A stretch of 64,000 nt of DNA from the NCBI RefSeq assembly GCF_963676685.1, contig NC_092354.1:16994746-17058745 (forward strand), read 5' to 3'. Positions 23,291-33,606 of the stretch are shown one piece after another. The stretch's first letter is position 1, and every line of letters begins with the position of its first letter. The translations under genes and the position numbers were made by a program. Origin of the DNA: Mytilus edulis (lineage: Eukaryota > Mollusca > Bivalvia > Mytilida > Mytilidae). A model generated the notes under the pieces. The model saw only the letters and a program-made list of their open reading frames with translations. It searched no databases and had not been told where the DNA came from.

Positions 23291-24019
23291 ATGTCCGAGA
23301 CAAAATTAGTCAAGTATCTTCAGAGACCTGTTGCACCTGTTAATGATAGTTTAAATTACACACCTGTAATATTATCAGATAGCAAAGGATTTTGTTTAAG
23401 GAATCAAATCACCAATCCAGTAGATAGACATATAAAATGGTGGTGTAAGAGTGGCTCCAAAGTCCAAGACAGTTACAGTTGGCTTAACAATAACATTCAT
23501 AGTAGAATTAAAAATATTGGAAAAATTCACATCTATATTTGGCTAGGCACCTGCAATCTAACCACTAAATGCAAGAAAAAGATAACACTGAACAGTCAAG
23601 GAGATCAAACAGTTGATTACATTGTGCAATACCTTAACAAATTTATTGAACTGTTAAATCAATATCCTAGCTCAAAATTAACATTTTTAGAAGTACCAGT
23701 ATACTCTATAAAAGGATATAATAAATCAACAGATGACAATTTAAACCAGGAATATAAAACCTTAGATAAAGAACTTGAACGCCAAATATTTGTGCTTAAT
23801 GGCCATATTAGACAATTGAACACCCAACTCAATACAAGCTCGCCTAACTTCTCTATTCATCTGAAGGTTTCCTCGAAACGTCGAACTCGCTCTCGTACCG
23901 AAACAGTCCATTACTTCAACTATTCGCTATACAGTGACGGAATCCATCCAAAACAAAACTTGGCATTAGTCTGGCTACGTGAAATCTCCGAGAGAATCAA
24001 AACTGACTGCTGGTCATAA
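23291..24019 (+). CDS. LINE ORF-a: SGNH/GDSL hydrolase-like protein
   Basis: A 242-residue ORF with the spaced blocks of the SGNH (GDSL) hydrolase fold. Block I is VILSDSKGF, with the nucleophile Ser at residue 31 in SDS instead of the usual GDS. A KSGSKVQD segment (53-60) fits the Gly-bearing block II. WLGTCN, with Asn 89, fits block III (usually GxND), and SDGIHP with Asp 216 and His 219 fits block V. All catalytic positions are therefore present, so it may be an active esterase or acylhydrolase. Esterase domains are known in the ORF1 proteins of CR1-like LINEs, usually fused to other domains; here it is a free-standing first ORF. It lies 110 nt before the PHD-like ORF in the same orientation and shows no stop or frameshift. 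Assignment to the same element is inferred from spacing and family knowledge. Confidence 0.7.
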   Translation: MSETKLVKYLQRPVAPVNDSLNYTPVILSDSKGFCLRNQITNPVDRHIKWWCKSGSKVQDSYSWLNNNIHSRIKNIGKIHIYIWLGTCNLTTKCKKKITLNSQGDQTVDYIVQYLNKFIELLNQYPSSKLTFLEVPVYSIKGYNKSTDDNLNQEYKTLDKELERQIFVLNGHIRQLNTQLNTSSPNFSIHLKVSSKRRTRSRTETVHYFNYSLYSDGIHPKQNLALVWLREISERIKTDCWS

Positions 24020-24129
24020 ACAGTGGAGTTATTAAGAATAGCAACTAAATAACTGCCGATAGTGTTTCAGTACAGTCTGCATGGGAACTCCAAGCTAGCT
24101 GTATCTGAACACATATAAAAACAGTTAAT

Positions 24130-26133
24130 ATGGCACTAACTACAAAAACTCCTGATACAAACTCTAGTAACAAAGTTATTGATCACATACATGACTCTGA
24201 CACCATCACAAAATGCTATAGCTTGAATATTGAAAAAGCTTTGAAAAAGAAACTTGATGCTACAAAACGCACAGAAATATCTTATGAAATAACGGGTGGT
24301 GGTCTGACCGCTGAGCTTGACGCAATTTCATTTGAGCTTCTTCTATTTGCTTGCAAGACACTTTACAATGACATGTCAAATGTTCGCACTGATATAAGCA
24401 AAGATAAAGGTGGCAACATAGTACAATATACATTTATGGTTAAAGATAGCATTAATGGAGGCTATACAATCAATTTATATACAACTAGATGCTCCATGTT
24501 AGTCAATGGCAAAAAGACAAATAATTTTATCCATAAAGACCTCGTAAAGATCCATGCAATTATGAGGAATACAAATCTAAATGGTTTAAAAATAGACAAA
24601 GACAACCTCAATAAAATACTAGCAGATAAGCTTGAACATATCATAAGCAATGTAGAGGCTAATAATACAACTTCTGTGGACTCAAACTCTGTTAGATGCT
24701 TAAAATGTAATCGTAACTGCAAGACTAGGGCAGTACAGTGTATAAATGGCCACTGGGTACATTACTCTTGTGAAAAATTATCACTCACAGAAATTCAAAA
24801 CCTACCACATATTGACTATTGTTGTAAAACATGTAGCAAGCAGCCTATTACTGTACCATATGCTATCACAGCTGCTGAAGCCTTATTAAGAGAGGAGACA
24901 ATAGATGATGAAAACTGTCTAGTGTGCAATGATGTAATGACTAATGACAAACAAGCTTGTCCAACATGCAATCACATCTCTCATAACAAATGCTTCAACA
25001 TAAACTCTGATCAATGTTACAGCTGCCATGCAATAGAAGAACAACGAATTCTAAGTGAGAACCAAACACAAACACAAGTAGAAAATGAAACTACGATCAA
25101 CCAAGTAACTGACCACCAAACAGATGTAAGTCATGTTGACACAACTACCTCTATGGCAGGCAAAAAGAACCTATGCAATGGTATACAACATACAACACCA
25201 ACAGCATGTGATAAAGTGAATAACACACCACAAATAATCATATCAGAGAAAGAACAAGAACAACAAAATAAGCAAAAAGAACTAAAGCAACAAGAACTTA
25301 AACTGAAAAAACGAGAGGAACAACTACGTTTAAAAGAAGCTGTTGTAAATGATCAATCCAAAGACAAAACAAGGCTATACGACATGTTACATAAACTTGA
25401 ACCTAGAAATAATGAGCTTGAAAAAACAGTTAAGTCCCTATACCACAAGATCAACAATGAGGACAACACAATGAACAGTAACAATGAAACACGGGAGAGT
25501 GATAGGTCAAGCTCAAATTCTACGAGAAGCAACAACAATAGTCTAGCCAATGCTATAAAGGAAAAAGTCTCAGGATATATATTAAGGAAAGTAGACAAAG
25601 AAATAGATCATCTTATTAGACTAGAGGAAAATGTAAACAATACTCCTGCTGAAGCATACAACTATGGATATCAAGGCTATCCCTCTACTCCAGCTCATAG
25701 TCAACAAGACATTTACTATAGTAGTCAACAGCAGAATTACCATTATCCCTATTACCAACATGATAACTGGTCATACAACCATCACTACTATCCTGATTGT
25801 AATGAATATCAATATAGCAACAATAGCAATCTTATAACTGTGCAATTACAACAAGAAACAGGAAATATTGATATAGAAAGGAACCAATCACAACAACAGA
25901 ATGAAAGAATCAACAAGCACAAACCCAAAACAACTCAGATCTTTCCACATGACCATAATATACATACAACCCGTCATTCAGAAACTGCACAGTATAGCTT
26001 TACAGGATTAAACAAGTGCGATACTACACTTACCGAGGGACAACCTATTTATTACAGTGATCATAGCAAAAATCAGAAAACAAATTCAGAACATTTTTTA
26101 TACCAAAAAAGCCTCAGACAGCCGCCATTTTGA
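24130..26133 (+). CDS. LINE ORF-b: PHD-like, coiled-coil ORF1 protein
   Basis: This 667-residue protein starts at an ATG 110 nt after ORF-a. Residues 1-160 form a conserved-looking domain (YTINLYTTRCSMLVNGK near 117-133) of a kind I associate with mollusc LINE ORF1 proteins. Residues 190-236 form a PHD-like Cys4-His-Cys3 finger (CLKCNRNC, GHWVHYSCE, YCCKTC). Residues 263-300 carry a second RING/PHD-like Cys/His cluster (CLVC, CPTC, HNKCF, CYSCH). A charged coiled coil (EKEQEQQNKQKELKQQELK...) spans roughly 375-445, and 505-570 is rich in Tyr, Gln and Asn. The likely role is RNA or chromatin association in the retrotransposition particle. The stop TGA overlaps the first TTG of the next frame, and a T TTT TTA heptamer precedes the stop. 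Confidence 0.8.
   Translation: MALTTKTPDTNSSNKVIDHIHDSDTITKCYSLNIEKALKKKLDATKRTEISYEITGGGLTAELDAISFELLLFACKTLYNDMSNVRTDISKDKGGNIVQYTFMVKDSINGGYTINLYTTRCSMLVNGKKTNNFIHKDLVKIHAIMRNTNLNGLKIDKDNLNKILADKLEHIISNVEANNTTSVDSNSVRCLKCNRNCKTRAVQCINGHWVHYSCEKLSLTEIQNLPHIDYCCKTCSKQPITVPYAITAAEALLREETIDDENCLVCNDVMTNDKQACPTCNHISHNKCFNINSDQCYSCHAIEEQRILSENQTQTQVENETTINQVTDHQTDVSHVDTTTSMAGKKNLCNGIQHTTPTACDKVNNTPQIIISEKEQEQQNKQKELKQQELKLKKREEQLRLKEAVVNDQSKDKTRLYDMLHKLEPRNNELEKTVKSLYHKINNEDNTMNSNNETRESDRSSSNSTRSNNNSLANAIKEKVSGYILRKVDKEIDHLIRLEENVNNTPAEAYNYGYQGYPSTPAHSQQDIYYSSQQQNYHYPYYQHDNWSYNHHYYPDCNEYQYSNNSNLITVQLQQETGNIDIERNQSQQQNERINKHKPKTTQIFPHDHNIHTTRHSETAQYSFTGLNKCDTTLTEGQPIYYSDHSKNQKTNSEHFLYQKSLRQPPF
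26094..26100 (+). promoter_or_regulatory. Candidate -1 ribosomal frameshift site, T TTT TTA
   Basis: In the ORF-b frame the heptamer reads T TTT TTA (codons Phe 656 and Leu 657), a canonical X XXY YYZ slippery sequence. A -1 slip gives TTT TTT ATA CCA, which continues without a stop into the endonuclease/RT frame; that frame is open from 26067. It lies 30 nt before the ORF-b stop. I could not see a strong GC-rich stem or pseudoknot just downstream. Confidence 0.6.
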
Positions 26134-29100
26134 CTAAAACTAAAAGTAGCAAAGATGAAAATATAGATGTAAATAGTAGACAGTGCCTGAATGTTTTATC
26201 TTTTAACTGTAAAAATGTAAATACTTGTGGACTATTATTTAATGATGTTAATAAAATTGCGGATATATGTTTGCTACAGGAAACATGGTTATTCAGTTGT
26301 CAAATGGATATGCTTAATGAATTGAACCAAGAATATATTGGAATTGGTAAAGCTGTTGACTCAAAAGATCCAATTCCACCAACGCATATGCCTAGAGGTC
26401 ACGGAGGTGTAGCAATCATGTGGAAAAAACAACTTGATAGCTATATAACACAACTTCCAGATGGGAACGAACGTATACAATGTATTGAATTCAGTGGTGC
26501 TGAACCACTTTTAATCATATCAGTATATCTGCCTTGTAAGGGGTCATCAGACAGTATTGAAGAATTTCAGGAGTGTATAGATCTACTGCACGAAATATAT
26601 TCAAAATTTAAAGATACTCACAACATACTGCTAGGAGGAGATTTAAATGAAAATGCAAGCCAATTTTCCAATAGTAAAAGATCAAAACATCTTCAGGAAT
26701 TTATGAAAGAACATAATCTTTTAACTAAAGACCTAGGTCCAACTTTTATACACCCAAATGGCTGCGACTCAACTTGCATTGACTTCTTCTTATATAGCGA
26801 AAATTTCAGCAGGAGTATTGTTAAAATCATCAAGCTTGAAAACATACCTGGAAACATTTCAGACCACTACCCCATCGTAGCAAGAATTAAATATGAATAT
26901 TGTATACACAATAAATCTAACAAAAGGATATGTTCGACTCCGAAAATCAACTGGGACAAAGTAGATATTGAGAAATATAACTCAACAATAGAAAATGGCA
27001 TATTAGAACTGAACAAAAACCTCCAATCTATACAGGATATTGAACATGCTTATATAGACTTAAATCAGCTACTAGCCAAGGCGGCATCTACCTCAGGACC
27101 ATCCAAACAAATAAGGAAGAAGAAACCAAAACTACAAGTTATGACACCAGAAATTCGTCAAGCAATAACTGACAAGAAGAATGCATACTATAATTGGAAA
27201 CAGAACAACCGACCTAATGATCCCAATAATCAGTGGTTACAGAAGAAGAAAGTAACAACCTGTAACCTTAGAAAAGAATGCCGACTAACACTAGCAAAAC
27301 AACAGCTAGAAAGGAAAAGCGAACTGATTAATGCCAAAAGTAACAACTCCAATTTATTTTTCAAACTTATCCGACGTCAAAGAGGAAGATTTGGAATGCA
27401 TATTGATGAGCTAAATGTAAACGGACAAAAATATAATACAGAAGGAGGAATATTGGAGGGTTTTAGAGAACACTTTGCAAATCTTGCTAAACAAAGTGAT
27501 AACAGTCAATTCGACCAAGCATATATTGAGCAGGTAGACAATGAATATGCTACTATCATAGATATATGCAAACATGACTTCAGGCATATTCCAGTAGAGA
27601 AGCAAGAGATCATGAATGCCATTAAAAGTCTTAATCGAAACAAATCCCCGGATACCTATGGAGTCACTGCTGAAAATTTAATTCATGGTGGAGAAATACT
27701 TGCCTCATATTTACAAACTCTACTAAACAGTTCTTTTGAATTCTGCTTTATACCCGATATTATCAAATTTGGAATATTAACACCAGTCTTCAAAAATAAA
27801 GGCAACAAGAATGACGCAAAAAACTATAGAGGCATCACAATAACTCCAACTCTATCAAAGATCATAGAAACAGTACTTAAATTTCGCATCAATCCCAAAA
27901 TTATATGTATACAAAATCCACTCCAGCGAGGCTTTACCAAGAATGCATCTCCTTTATATTGCTCTTTAATTATGGAGGAATTTCAACGAGAGAACAAAGA
28001 TCTGAAAAAAGAAACAATATTTGTTATGCTAGATGCTAAGTCGGCCTTTGACGTAGTAAAACATTCGAGCCTTATACGCAAATTATTTCACATGGGACTC
28101 ACACCGCAAGAAATACTCATGATTGATGATCTATATAAAAATGCAAGATCCAGTGTCAAATTGAACGGTGAACAATCAAATGCATTTAATATTGAACAAG
28201 GTGTCCGACAAGGAGGTACTCTTAGTGCCGACCTTTACAAAGTTTATGTAAACGATCTATTAAACGAAATATGTAACACTGGGTTTGGAGGACATATTGG
28301 AACGATCAACTGTAGTGCGCCTACTTGTGCTGATGATCTTACCATAACTAGTAATTCTCAGTTTGAAGCACAAATACTAGTCAACATAGCTAACGATTAC
28401 AGCAAAAGAGAGTCATATATAATACAACCTACTAAAAGCGTTGTACTGCCTATCCAAACCAACACCAATGCCCATAATGATATGACACTTCTTATGGATG
28501 ATAGGGAAATGCCTACAGTTGATAAAACCACACATGTTGGGATACAAAGATCGAACTGTAACACACAACTAGTAACTGCGGAGGAAAACATTAAGAAGGC
28601 AAGAAGAGCTTTATACAGTTTAATGGCAAGTGGCTTGCATGGAGAAAATGGACTAGACCCATCCACATCTATATCCACCTTCAGAACATATGTTATGCCT
28701 ATCCTACTATATGGACTAGATGTTGTAATGACCAACAGCAAATCTTTGAAAATATTACAATCTTTCTACAAGAAAACGATAAAGCAAATATTATCTTTAC
28801 CAATATCAACTGCAGACCCGGCTATATATTTATTATCTGGATTACTACCCATAAATGCTGAAATTGATATAAAAATTATAACTTTACTTGGAAATATTCT
28901 ATGTTCTGACAAATCAACTGTTGAATGGAAAATAGCAAACCGTCAATTGAAAATTAAATCGTGCAAAAGCAACAGTTGGTTCATAGATGCAAAGAAAATT
29001 TGTTTTAAATATCAACTAACAGACCCAGTAGAATTTTTGGATACAATAACAACAAAAGAAACATGGAAAAGAAGCATGGTGAATAAAATTAAAACATACT

Positions 29101-29645
29101 GGCATAGAAAGATCTTGGATGAGAAAGAACATTTCAATAGCCTACAATATTTATCTCCAATATACAGCCTTGGTCATTGTCATCCGTTGATCAGTATATC
29201 TACTTCTGACCCAAAAATAATACAAAAATTGCCACCACGAGTGAAAATTGCAACAGGGGTATACATCCTACAATCACAAAGAGCCAAATATAACTCTAAT
29301 GCAGTGGACCCAACATGTCAATTATGCAAAAATGGAGAAGAAACATTATCCCATTTCCTGCTTACTTGTGTAACTCTAGATGCTGTAAGAAAACCCATAT
29401 TGGAAAAAATAGTGAGAACTGCTGGTAGAATTTTCTCTGAGAGCAACAGACTCAATAACATTGAACTACTCCGATTGATTTGTGATCCTTACAACTATTG
29501 CAAAAATAACAGTGATCAAATATTTGATAATATATCAAAAATTCTTGAACCTCAATGTAGGAAAATGTTACACCTACTCCATACAACAAGATATAGACTT
29601 CTCGGTCTGGATACTAAACAACTCAAAAAGAGGAGGAAAGTTTAA
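26130..29645 (+). CDS. LINE ORF-c: AP endonuclease-reverse transcriptase
   Basis: This is an open frame of 1171 codons from 26130 encoding the enzymatic polyprotein of a non-LTR retrotransposon. Residue numbers count from 26130. APE endonuclease motifs: LSFNCKN (20-30), QETW with Glu 51, GGDLNE with Asp 171, and SDHYPI with His 246. RT motifs: YRGITITPTLSKI, LDAKSAFD (motif A, Asp near 635), RQGGTLSADLYKVYVNDL, and TCADD (motif C, Asp 735/736) with Cys where Tyr or Phe is usual. A C-terminal CQLC...HFLLTC knuckle lies at 1063-1081. There is no RNase H. Every catalytic residue checked is present and there is no internal stop. The frame starts with TTG. Its first ATG (26304) lies after the first two endonuclease motifs, so normal initiation cannot give an intact enzyme. 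Frameshifting from ORF-b or reinitiation at the TTGA overlap is inferred. Confidence 0.9.
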   Translation: MTKTKSSKDENIDVNSRQCLNVLSFNCKNVNTCGLLFNDVNKIADICLLQETWLFSCQMDMLNELNQEYIGIGKAVDSKDPIPPTHMPRGHGGVAIMWKKQLDSYITQLPDGNERIQCIEFSGAEPLLIISVYLPCKGSSDSIEEFQECIDLLHEIYSKFKDTHNILLGGDLNENASQFSNSKRSKHLQEFMKEHNLLTKDLGPTFIHPNGCDSTCIDFFLYSENFSRSIVKIIKLENIPGNISDHYPIVARIKYEYCIHNKSNKRICSTPKINWDKVDIEKYNSTIENGILELNKNLQSIQDIEHAYIDLNQLLAKAASTSGPSKQIRKKKPKLQVMTPEIRQAITDKKNAYYNWKQNNRPNDPNNQWLQKKKVTTCNLRKECRLTLAKQQLERKSELINAKSNNSNLFFKLIRRQRGRFGMHIDELNVNGQKYNTEGGILEGFREHFANLAKQSDNSQFDQAYIEQVDNEYATIIDICKHDFRHIPVEKQEIMNAIKSLNRNKSPDTYGVTAENLIHGGEILASYLQTLLNSSFEFCFIPDIIKFGILTPVFKNKGNKNDAKNYRGITITPTLSKIIETVLKFRINPKIICIQNPLQRGFTKNASPLYCSLIMEEFQRENKDLKKETIFVMLDAKSAFDVVKHSSLIRKLFHMGLTPQEILMIDDLYKNARSSVKLNGEQSNAFNIEQGVRQGGTLSADLYKVYVNDLLNEICNTGFGGHIGTINCSAPTCADDLTITSNSQFEAQILVNIANDYSKRESYIIQPTKSVVLPIQTNTNAHNDMTLLMDDREMPTVDKTTHVGIQRSNCNTQLVTAEENIKKARRALYSLMASGLHGENGLDPSTSISTFRTYVMPILLYGLDVVMTNSKSLKILQSFYKKTIKQILSLPISTADPAIYLLSGLLPINAEIDIKIITLLGNILCSDKSTVEWKIANRQLKIKSCKSNSWFIDAKKICFKYQLTDPVEFLDTITTKETWKRSMVNKIKTYWHRKILDEKEHFNSLQYLSPIYSLGHCHPLISISTSDPKIIQKLPPRVKIATGVYILQSQRAKYNSNAVDPTCQLCKNGEETLSHFLLTCVTLDAVRKPILEKIVRTAGRIFSESNRLNNIELLRLICDPYNYCKNNSDQIFDNISKILEPQCRKMLHLLHTTRYRLLGLDTKQLKKRRKV

Positions 29646-31493
29646 GACTATTAGTTAGTTATATATAATTGTATATAATTAAAGTGTTATGTAAGTGACT
29701 CAGCATAAGACAGTCCAAATTATCACTTCTTATTTAGATAATTTTAGATTTTAAAATTGCCTATTGCGTATAGTATAAATTGACATTTGTGTATATAATA
29801 TTCCGGTGGATGGAACCATTATTTGTGTGATAATTATATATATATTCGTGGTGGTGGATGTCACTCCAGCTATAATTGGAGGTGTGCCTTGACTGGCAGA
29901 ATTTATTATACAGATGGCCCTTGACGACGCAATTATATTTGTTTTTAAAACAACCACTGTACACCGTTTGTATCTGGGTCAATTATAACGTTGTATTGTC
30001 TGTTGTCTTGATAACATGTAAACTAATTATGTTTGAAGATTTAACCACGGGAATCGCTGTGTATTTCATCATAGCCTTACGGGAGAGAACATTCTGGTTA
30101 AAATATTAATATTAGATCGGAAAACAGAAAGATAATATTCTTATCAATCAGTATCAAAGAAATATATACAAATTACATACTGTATTTATGTTTTCTTTTA
30201 GAAACTAACAATGATTGAAATCAGAATATTTTCACAGCTGCAATTAAGAAATGAAGTATTTTATATATGACGAGATACTCTGCTTTGGCATTTTTGAATA
30301 TTCATTTGTAAAGGAAACAAAAAAAATGAATCTAAATAAATTCTTACATCCTACAAAAAAATTGATTATAAACAATAATCATTATATTTCTACGTTAATT
30401 ATTTCATACCATTTTAGTTTTTAGGTTTTTTATTTATTACCTATATTTTTGTATTGTAATATATCCATTAAACGGAAAGTAAAATATATTTTTTTTTTTA
30501 AACGGTCGTGAATAAAATACTTGTGTGTTCTCAATTCATAAAGAATGATTTTAAATCCTTGCAGCTCACAACAACCGTAAAAATAGTTTACAATAATCAC
30601 AACAAAATTTAATTACAACCATAATGTTGATTATTTTATACTGTTTAAGTATGGATTTAGAAGTCTTTGCTTATATTTTGTATAGTAATATATTCACATA
30701 GTGGAATGTTAGAATTTAAAAAATCGATAAATAAAATGTCCATCCGTAAATACTTGACGTTCGTGTTCATAGATATTATATATATTCAAAAGAATTTGAA
30801 AAAAATACTAACAGGAATGTTAGTTTATTATAAAATTTTAACTCAATTTTCGTTCGTATGTTTTAATAGTTTAACCTTTTAGCATCTACATATTTGTACT
30901 ATGGAACGGTTCTGAAATTTGTATTCATTGTGTTGACCAACTATCCTACACGTCTAGATTCATTCACATTATAGATCACATTTCAAAAGCACACTATCGG
31001 TTTGCGTTCTAAAAAAATCCGGATAAAATGTCAATGAATCCGGAGTCAAAACATTTAATGTAGGCCGTTTGACATTCGAATTCGAAAATATGTGATGACA
31101 CAAATGCGTATTCTTTTCCTGAGTATCAGTGAGATGCTTTCTATTTACTATTTCGTACGCTAAAAGATTATTTTCATGCAATATTATTAAATTCAATCGT
31201 GAAAGCTTATTTTCGTGTTCGTTATTTAAATTCAGAACACGGCAGAAAGAGTTTTACATCTGACTTTCAAGCACGGTCATCATTACTAATTCTGACCTCG
31301 AGTTGTTTCTCTTTTGTTTCTTTTTTGAGTCACTGTCCTATTATAAACTTTGACCTTTACAAAAAGCTAAGAATAGATTCCTGAACTTTTTAATATATAT
31401 TTAGCCTTTTAACTTTTTTCATTCGATCGTCAATGATGTTTTTTTGTAGACTTAACTCGTGTCTGGCATACATCATTTTAATTCTGGTACTTC
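29646..31493 (+). other. LINE 3' region and AT-rich flank
   Basis: The LINE 3' untranslated region starts at 29646. Its end is not assigned because I found no poly-A tail, short tandem tail or target duplication. Sequence from about 30120 to 31490 is AT-rich with no recognised gene. Confidence 0.4.
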
Positions 31494-33470
31494 TTATACG
31501 ACCGCAAAATTTGAAAAAAATTTCGTCGTATATTGCTATGAGGGGGAGGACAGGGGGGTACCCTTCTCCCTTCTCCCATCCCTCTTCTCCTTTCTCCTAT
31601 CCCCGTTCTCCTTTCTCCCATTAGAATAAAACATCTCCTTTTGAGATATTTTTTCTTGAAATATTAGATCATTTTTTAAAAGGAGAGATATTTTATTTTT
31701 TCTCCTTTCCGTCCAACTTTTTCTCCTTTCTCCCAGCCTTCCTCTCCTTTCTCCTACCCCCTTTCTCCTTTCTCCCACCCCCTTCTCCTTTCTCCTACCC
31801 CCTTTCTCCCCGTCTCCCTTACCCCTGTCCTCCCCCTCTGCTATCACGTTGGCGTCGTCGTCTGCGTCGTCGTCGTCGTCGTCCGAATACTTTTAGTTTT
31901 CGCACTCTAACTTTAGTAAAAGTGAATAGAAATCTATAAAATTTTAACACAAGGTTTATGACCACAAAAGGAAGGTTGGTATTGATTTTGGGAGTTAAGG
32001 TCCCAACAGTTTAGGAATTAGGGGCCAAAAAGGGACCCAAATAAGCATTTTCTTGGTTTTCGCACTATAACTTTAGTTTATGGTAATAGAAATCTATGAA
32101 ATTTTGACACAAGGTTTATGACCACAGAAGAAAGGTTGGGATTGATTTTGGGAGTTTTGGTTTCAAAAGTTTAGGAATTAGGGGCCAAAAAAGGGCCCAA
32201 ATAAGCATTATTCTTGGTTTTCGCACAATTACTTTAGTTTTAGGAAATAGAAATCAATGAAATTTAAACACAATGTTTATGACCACAAAAAGAAGGTTGG
32301 TATTGATTTTGGGAGTTAAGGTCCCAACAGTTTAGGAATTAGGGGCCAAAAAGGGACCCAAATAAGCATTTTTCTTGGTTTTCGCACCATAACGTTAGTA
32401 TAAGTAAATAGAAATCTATGAAATTTAAACACAAGGTTTATGACCATAAAAGGAAGGTTGGTATTGATTTTGGGAGTTTTGGTCTCAACAGTTTAGGAAT
32501 AAGGGGCCCAAAGGGTCCAAAATTAAACTTTGTTTGATTTCATCAAAATTGAATAATCGGGGTTCTTTGATATGCCGAATCTAACTGTGTATGTAGATTT
32601 TTAACTTTTGGTCCCGTTTTCTTATTGGTCTACATTAAGGTCCAAAGGGTCCAAAATTAAACTGAGTTTGATTTTGACAAAAAATGAATTGGTTGGGTTC
32701 TTTGATATGCTGAATCTAAAAATGTACTTAGATTCTTGATTATTGGCCCAGTTTTCAAGTTGGTCCAAGTCGGGGTCCAAAATTAAACTTTGTTTGATTT
32801 CATAAAAAATTGAATAAATGGGGTTCTTTGATATACCAAATCTAACTGTGTATGTAGATTCTTCATTTTTGGTCCTGTTTTCAAATTGGTCTACATTAAA
32901 GTCCAAAGGGTCCAAAATTAAACTTAGTTTGATTTTAACAAAAATTGAAATCTTGGGGTTCTTTGTTATGCTGAATCCAAACATGAACTTAGATTTTTGA
33001 TTATGGGCCCAGTTTTCAAGTTGGTCCAAATCAGGATCTAAAATTATTATATAAAGTATTGTGCAATAGCAAGTCTTTTCAATTGCAAAGTATTTCACAA
33101 TGGCAAGAAATATCTAATTGCACAATATTGTGAAATAGCAATTTTTTTTAATAAGAGTTATCTTTCTTTGTCCAGAATAGTAAGCAAGAAATATCTAATT
33201 GCAAAATATTGTGCAATAGCAAGAATTTTTTTTAATTGGAGTTATATTTCTTTGTCCAGAATCAACTTAAATCTTTGTTATATACAATATACAATGTATG
33301 TTCACTTTTTACTACCAACTGAAAAATTAAAATAATCTTTACCATTCAGTGATAACAAGCAGTTTTTTTACATCTTAATATTTTATGATGTATTTAAATG
33401 AGTACTTACCCCAACCGTTCAGGGTTCAACCTCTGCGGTCGTATAAAGCTATGCCCTGCGGAGCATCTGG
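31494..33470 (+). mobile_element. Helentron-like (HINE/pearl-like) element, copy B
   Basis: It starts TTATACGACCGCA. The complement TGCGGTCGTATAA is subterminal at the right, followed by an imperfect hairpin and GAGCATCTGG. Near the left end is a long GTCGTC run (31850-31882). About four units of roughly 162 bp follow (landmark TTTTCGCAC..TAAC at about 31897, 32058, 32220 and 32381). Next come GGTCCAAAATTAAACT-type repeats, then a short TTGTGCAATAGCAAG array (33050-33240). It holds a nested insertion at 31540-31838. No protein is encoded. It is 136 bp from copy C in the same orientation. Confidence 0.7.
31540..31838. mobile_element. Nested pyrimidine-rich element with 6-bp target duplication
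   Basis: The 299-bp insertion begins GAGGGGGAGGACAGGGG and ends CCCCTGTCCTCCCCCTC, an exact inverted repeat. It is flanked by TGCTAT at 31534-31539 and 31839-31844. Copy A reads AATGCTATCATGTCGTCG at the same place, so it shows the empty site. The interior is runs of CTTTCTCC and an internal inverted pair (ATCTCCTTTT / AAAAGGAGAGAT). The Lys/Arg/Glu-rich minus-strand frame here comes from the repeat and is not a gene. Confidence 0.8.
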
Positions 33471-33606
33471 TTTGGTTTTGGTACTATTGCAGTTTGAATA
33501 TTTCATAATTCACATGGCTACAGATAGGGTCATTAACCTTGATATATTTCTGGTAACGCATTGATCATACATTATTGACTTTTGTTGGGAGGCAATCGTC
33601 CCCTGT

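Noticed and set aside
31536-31847. Minus-strand Glu/Arg/Lys-rich frame
   Set aside because: It is the translation of the pyrimidine-rich core of a nested transposon.
32622-33098. 158-codon minus-strand frame
   Set aside because: It lies within the repeated interior of Helentron-like copy B. Similar frames appear in each copy because of the internal repeats.
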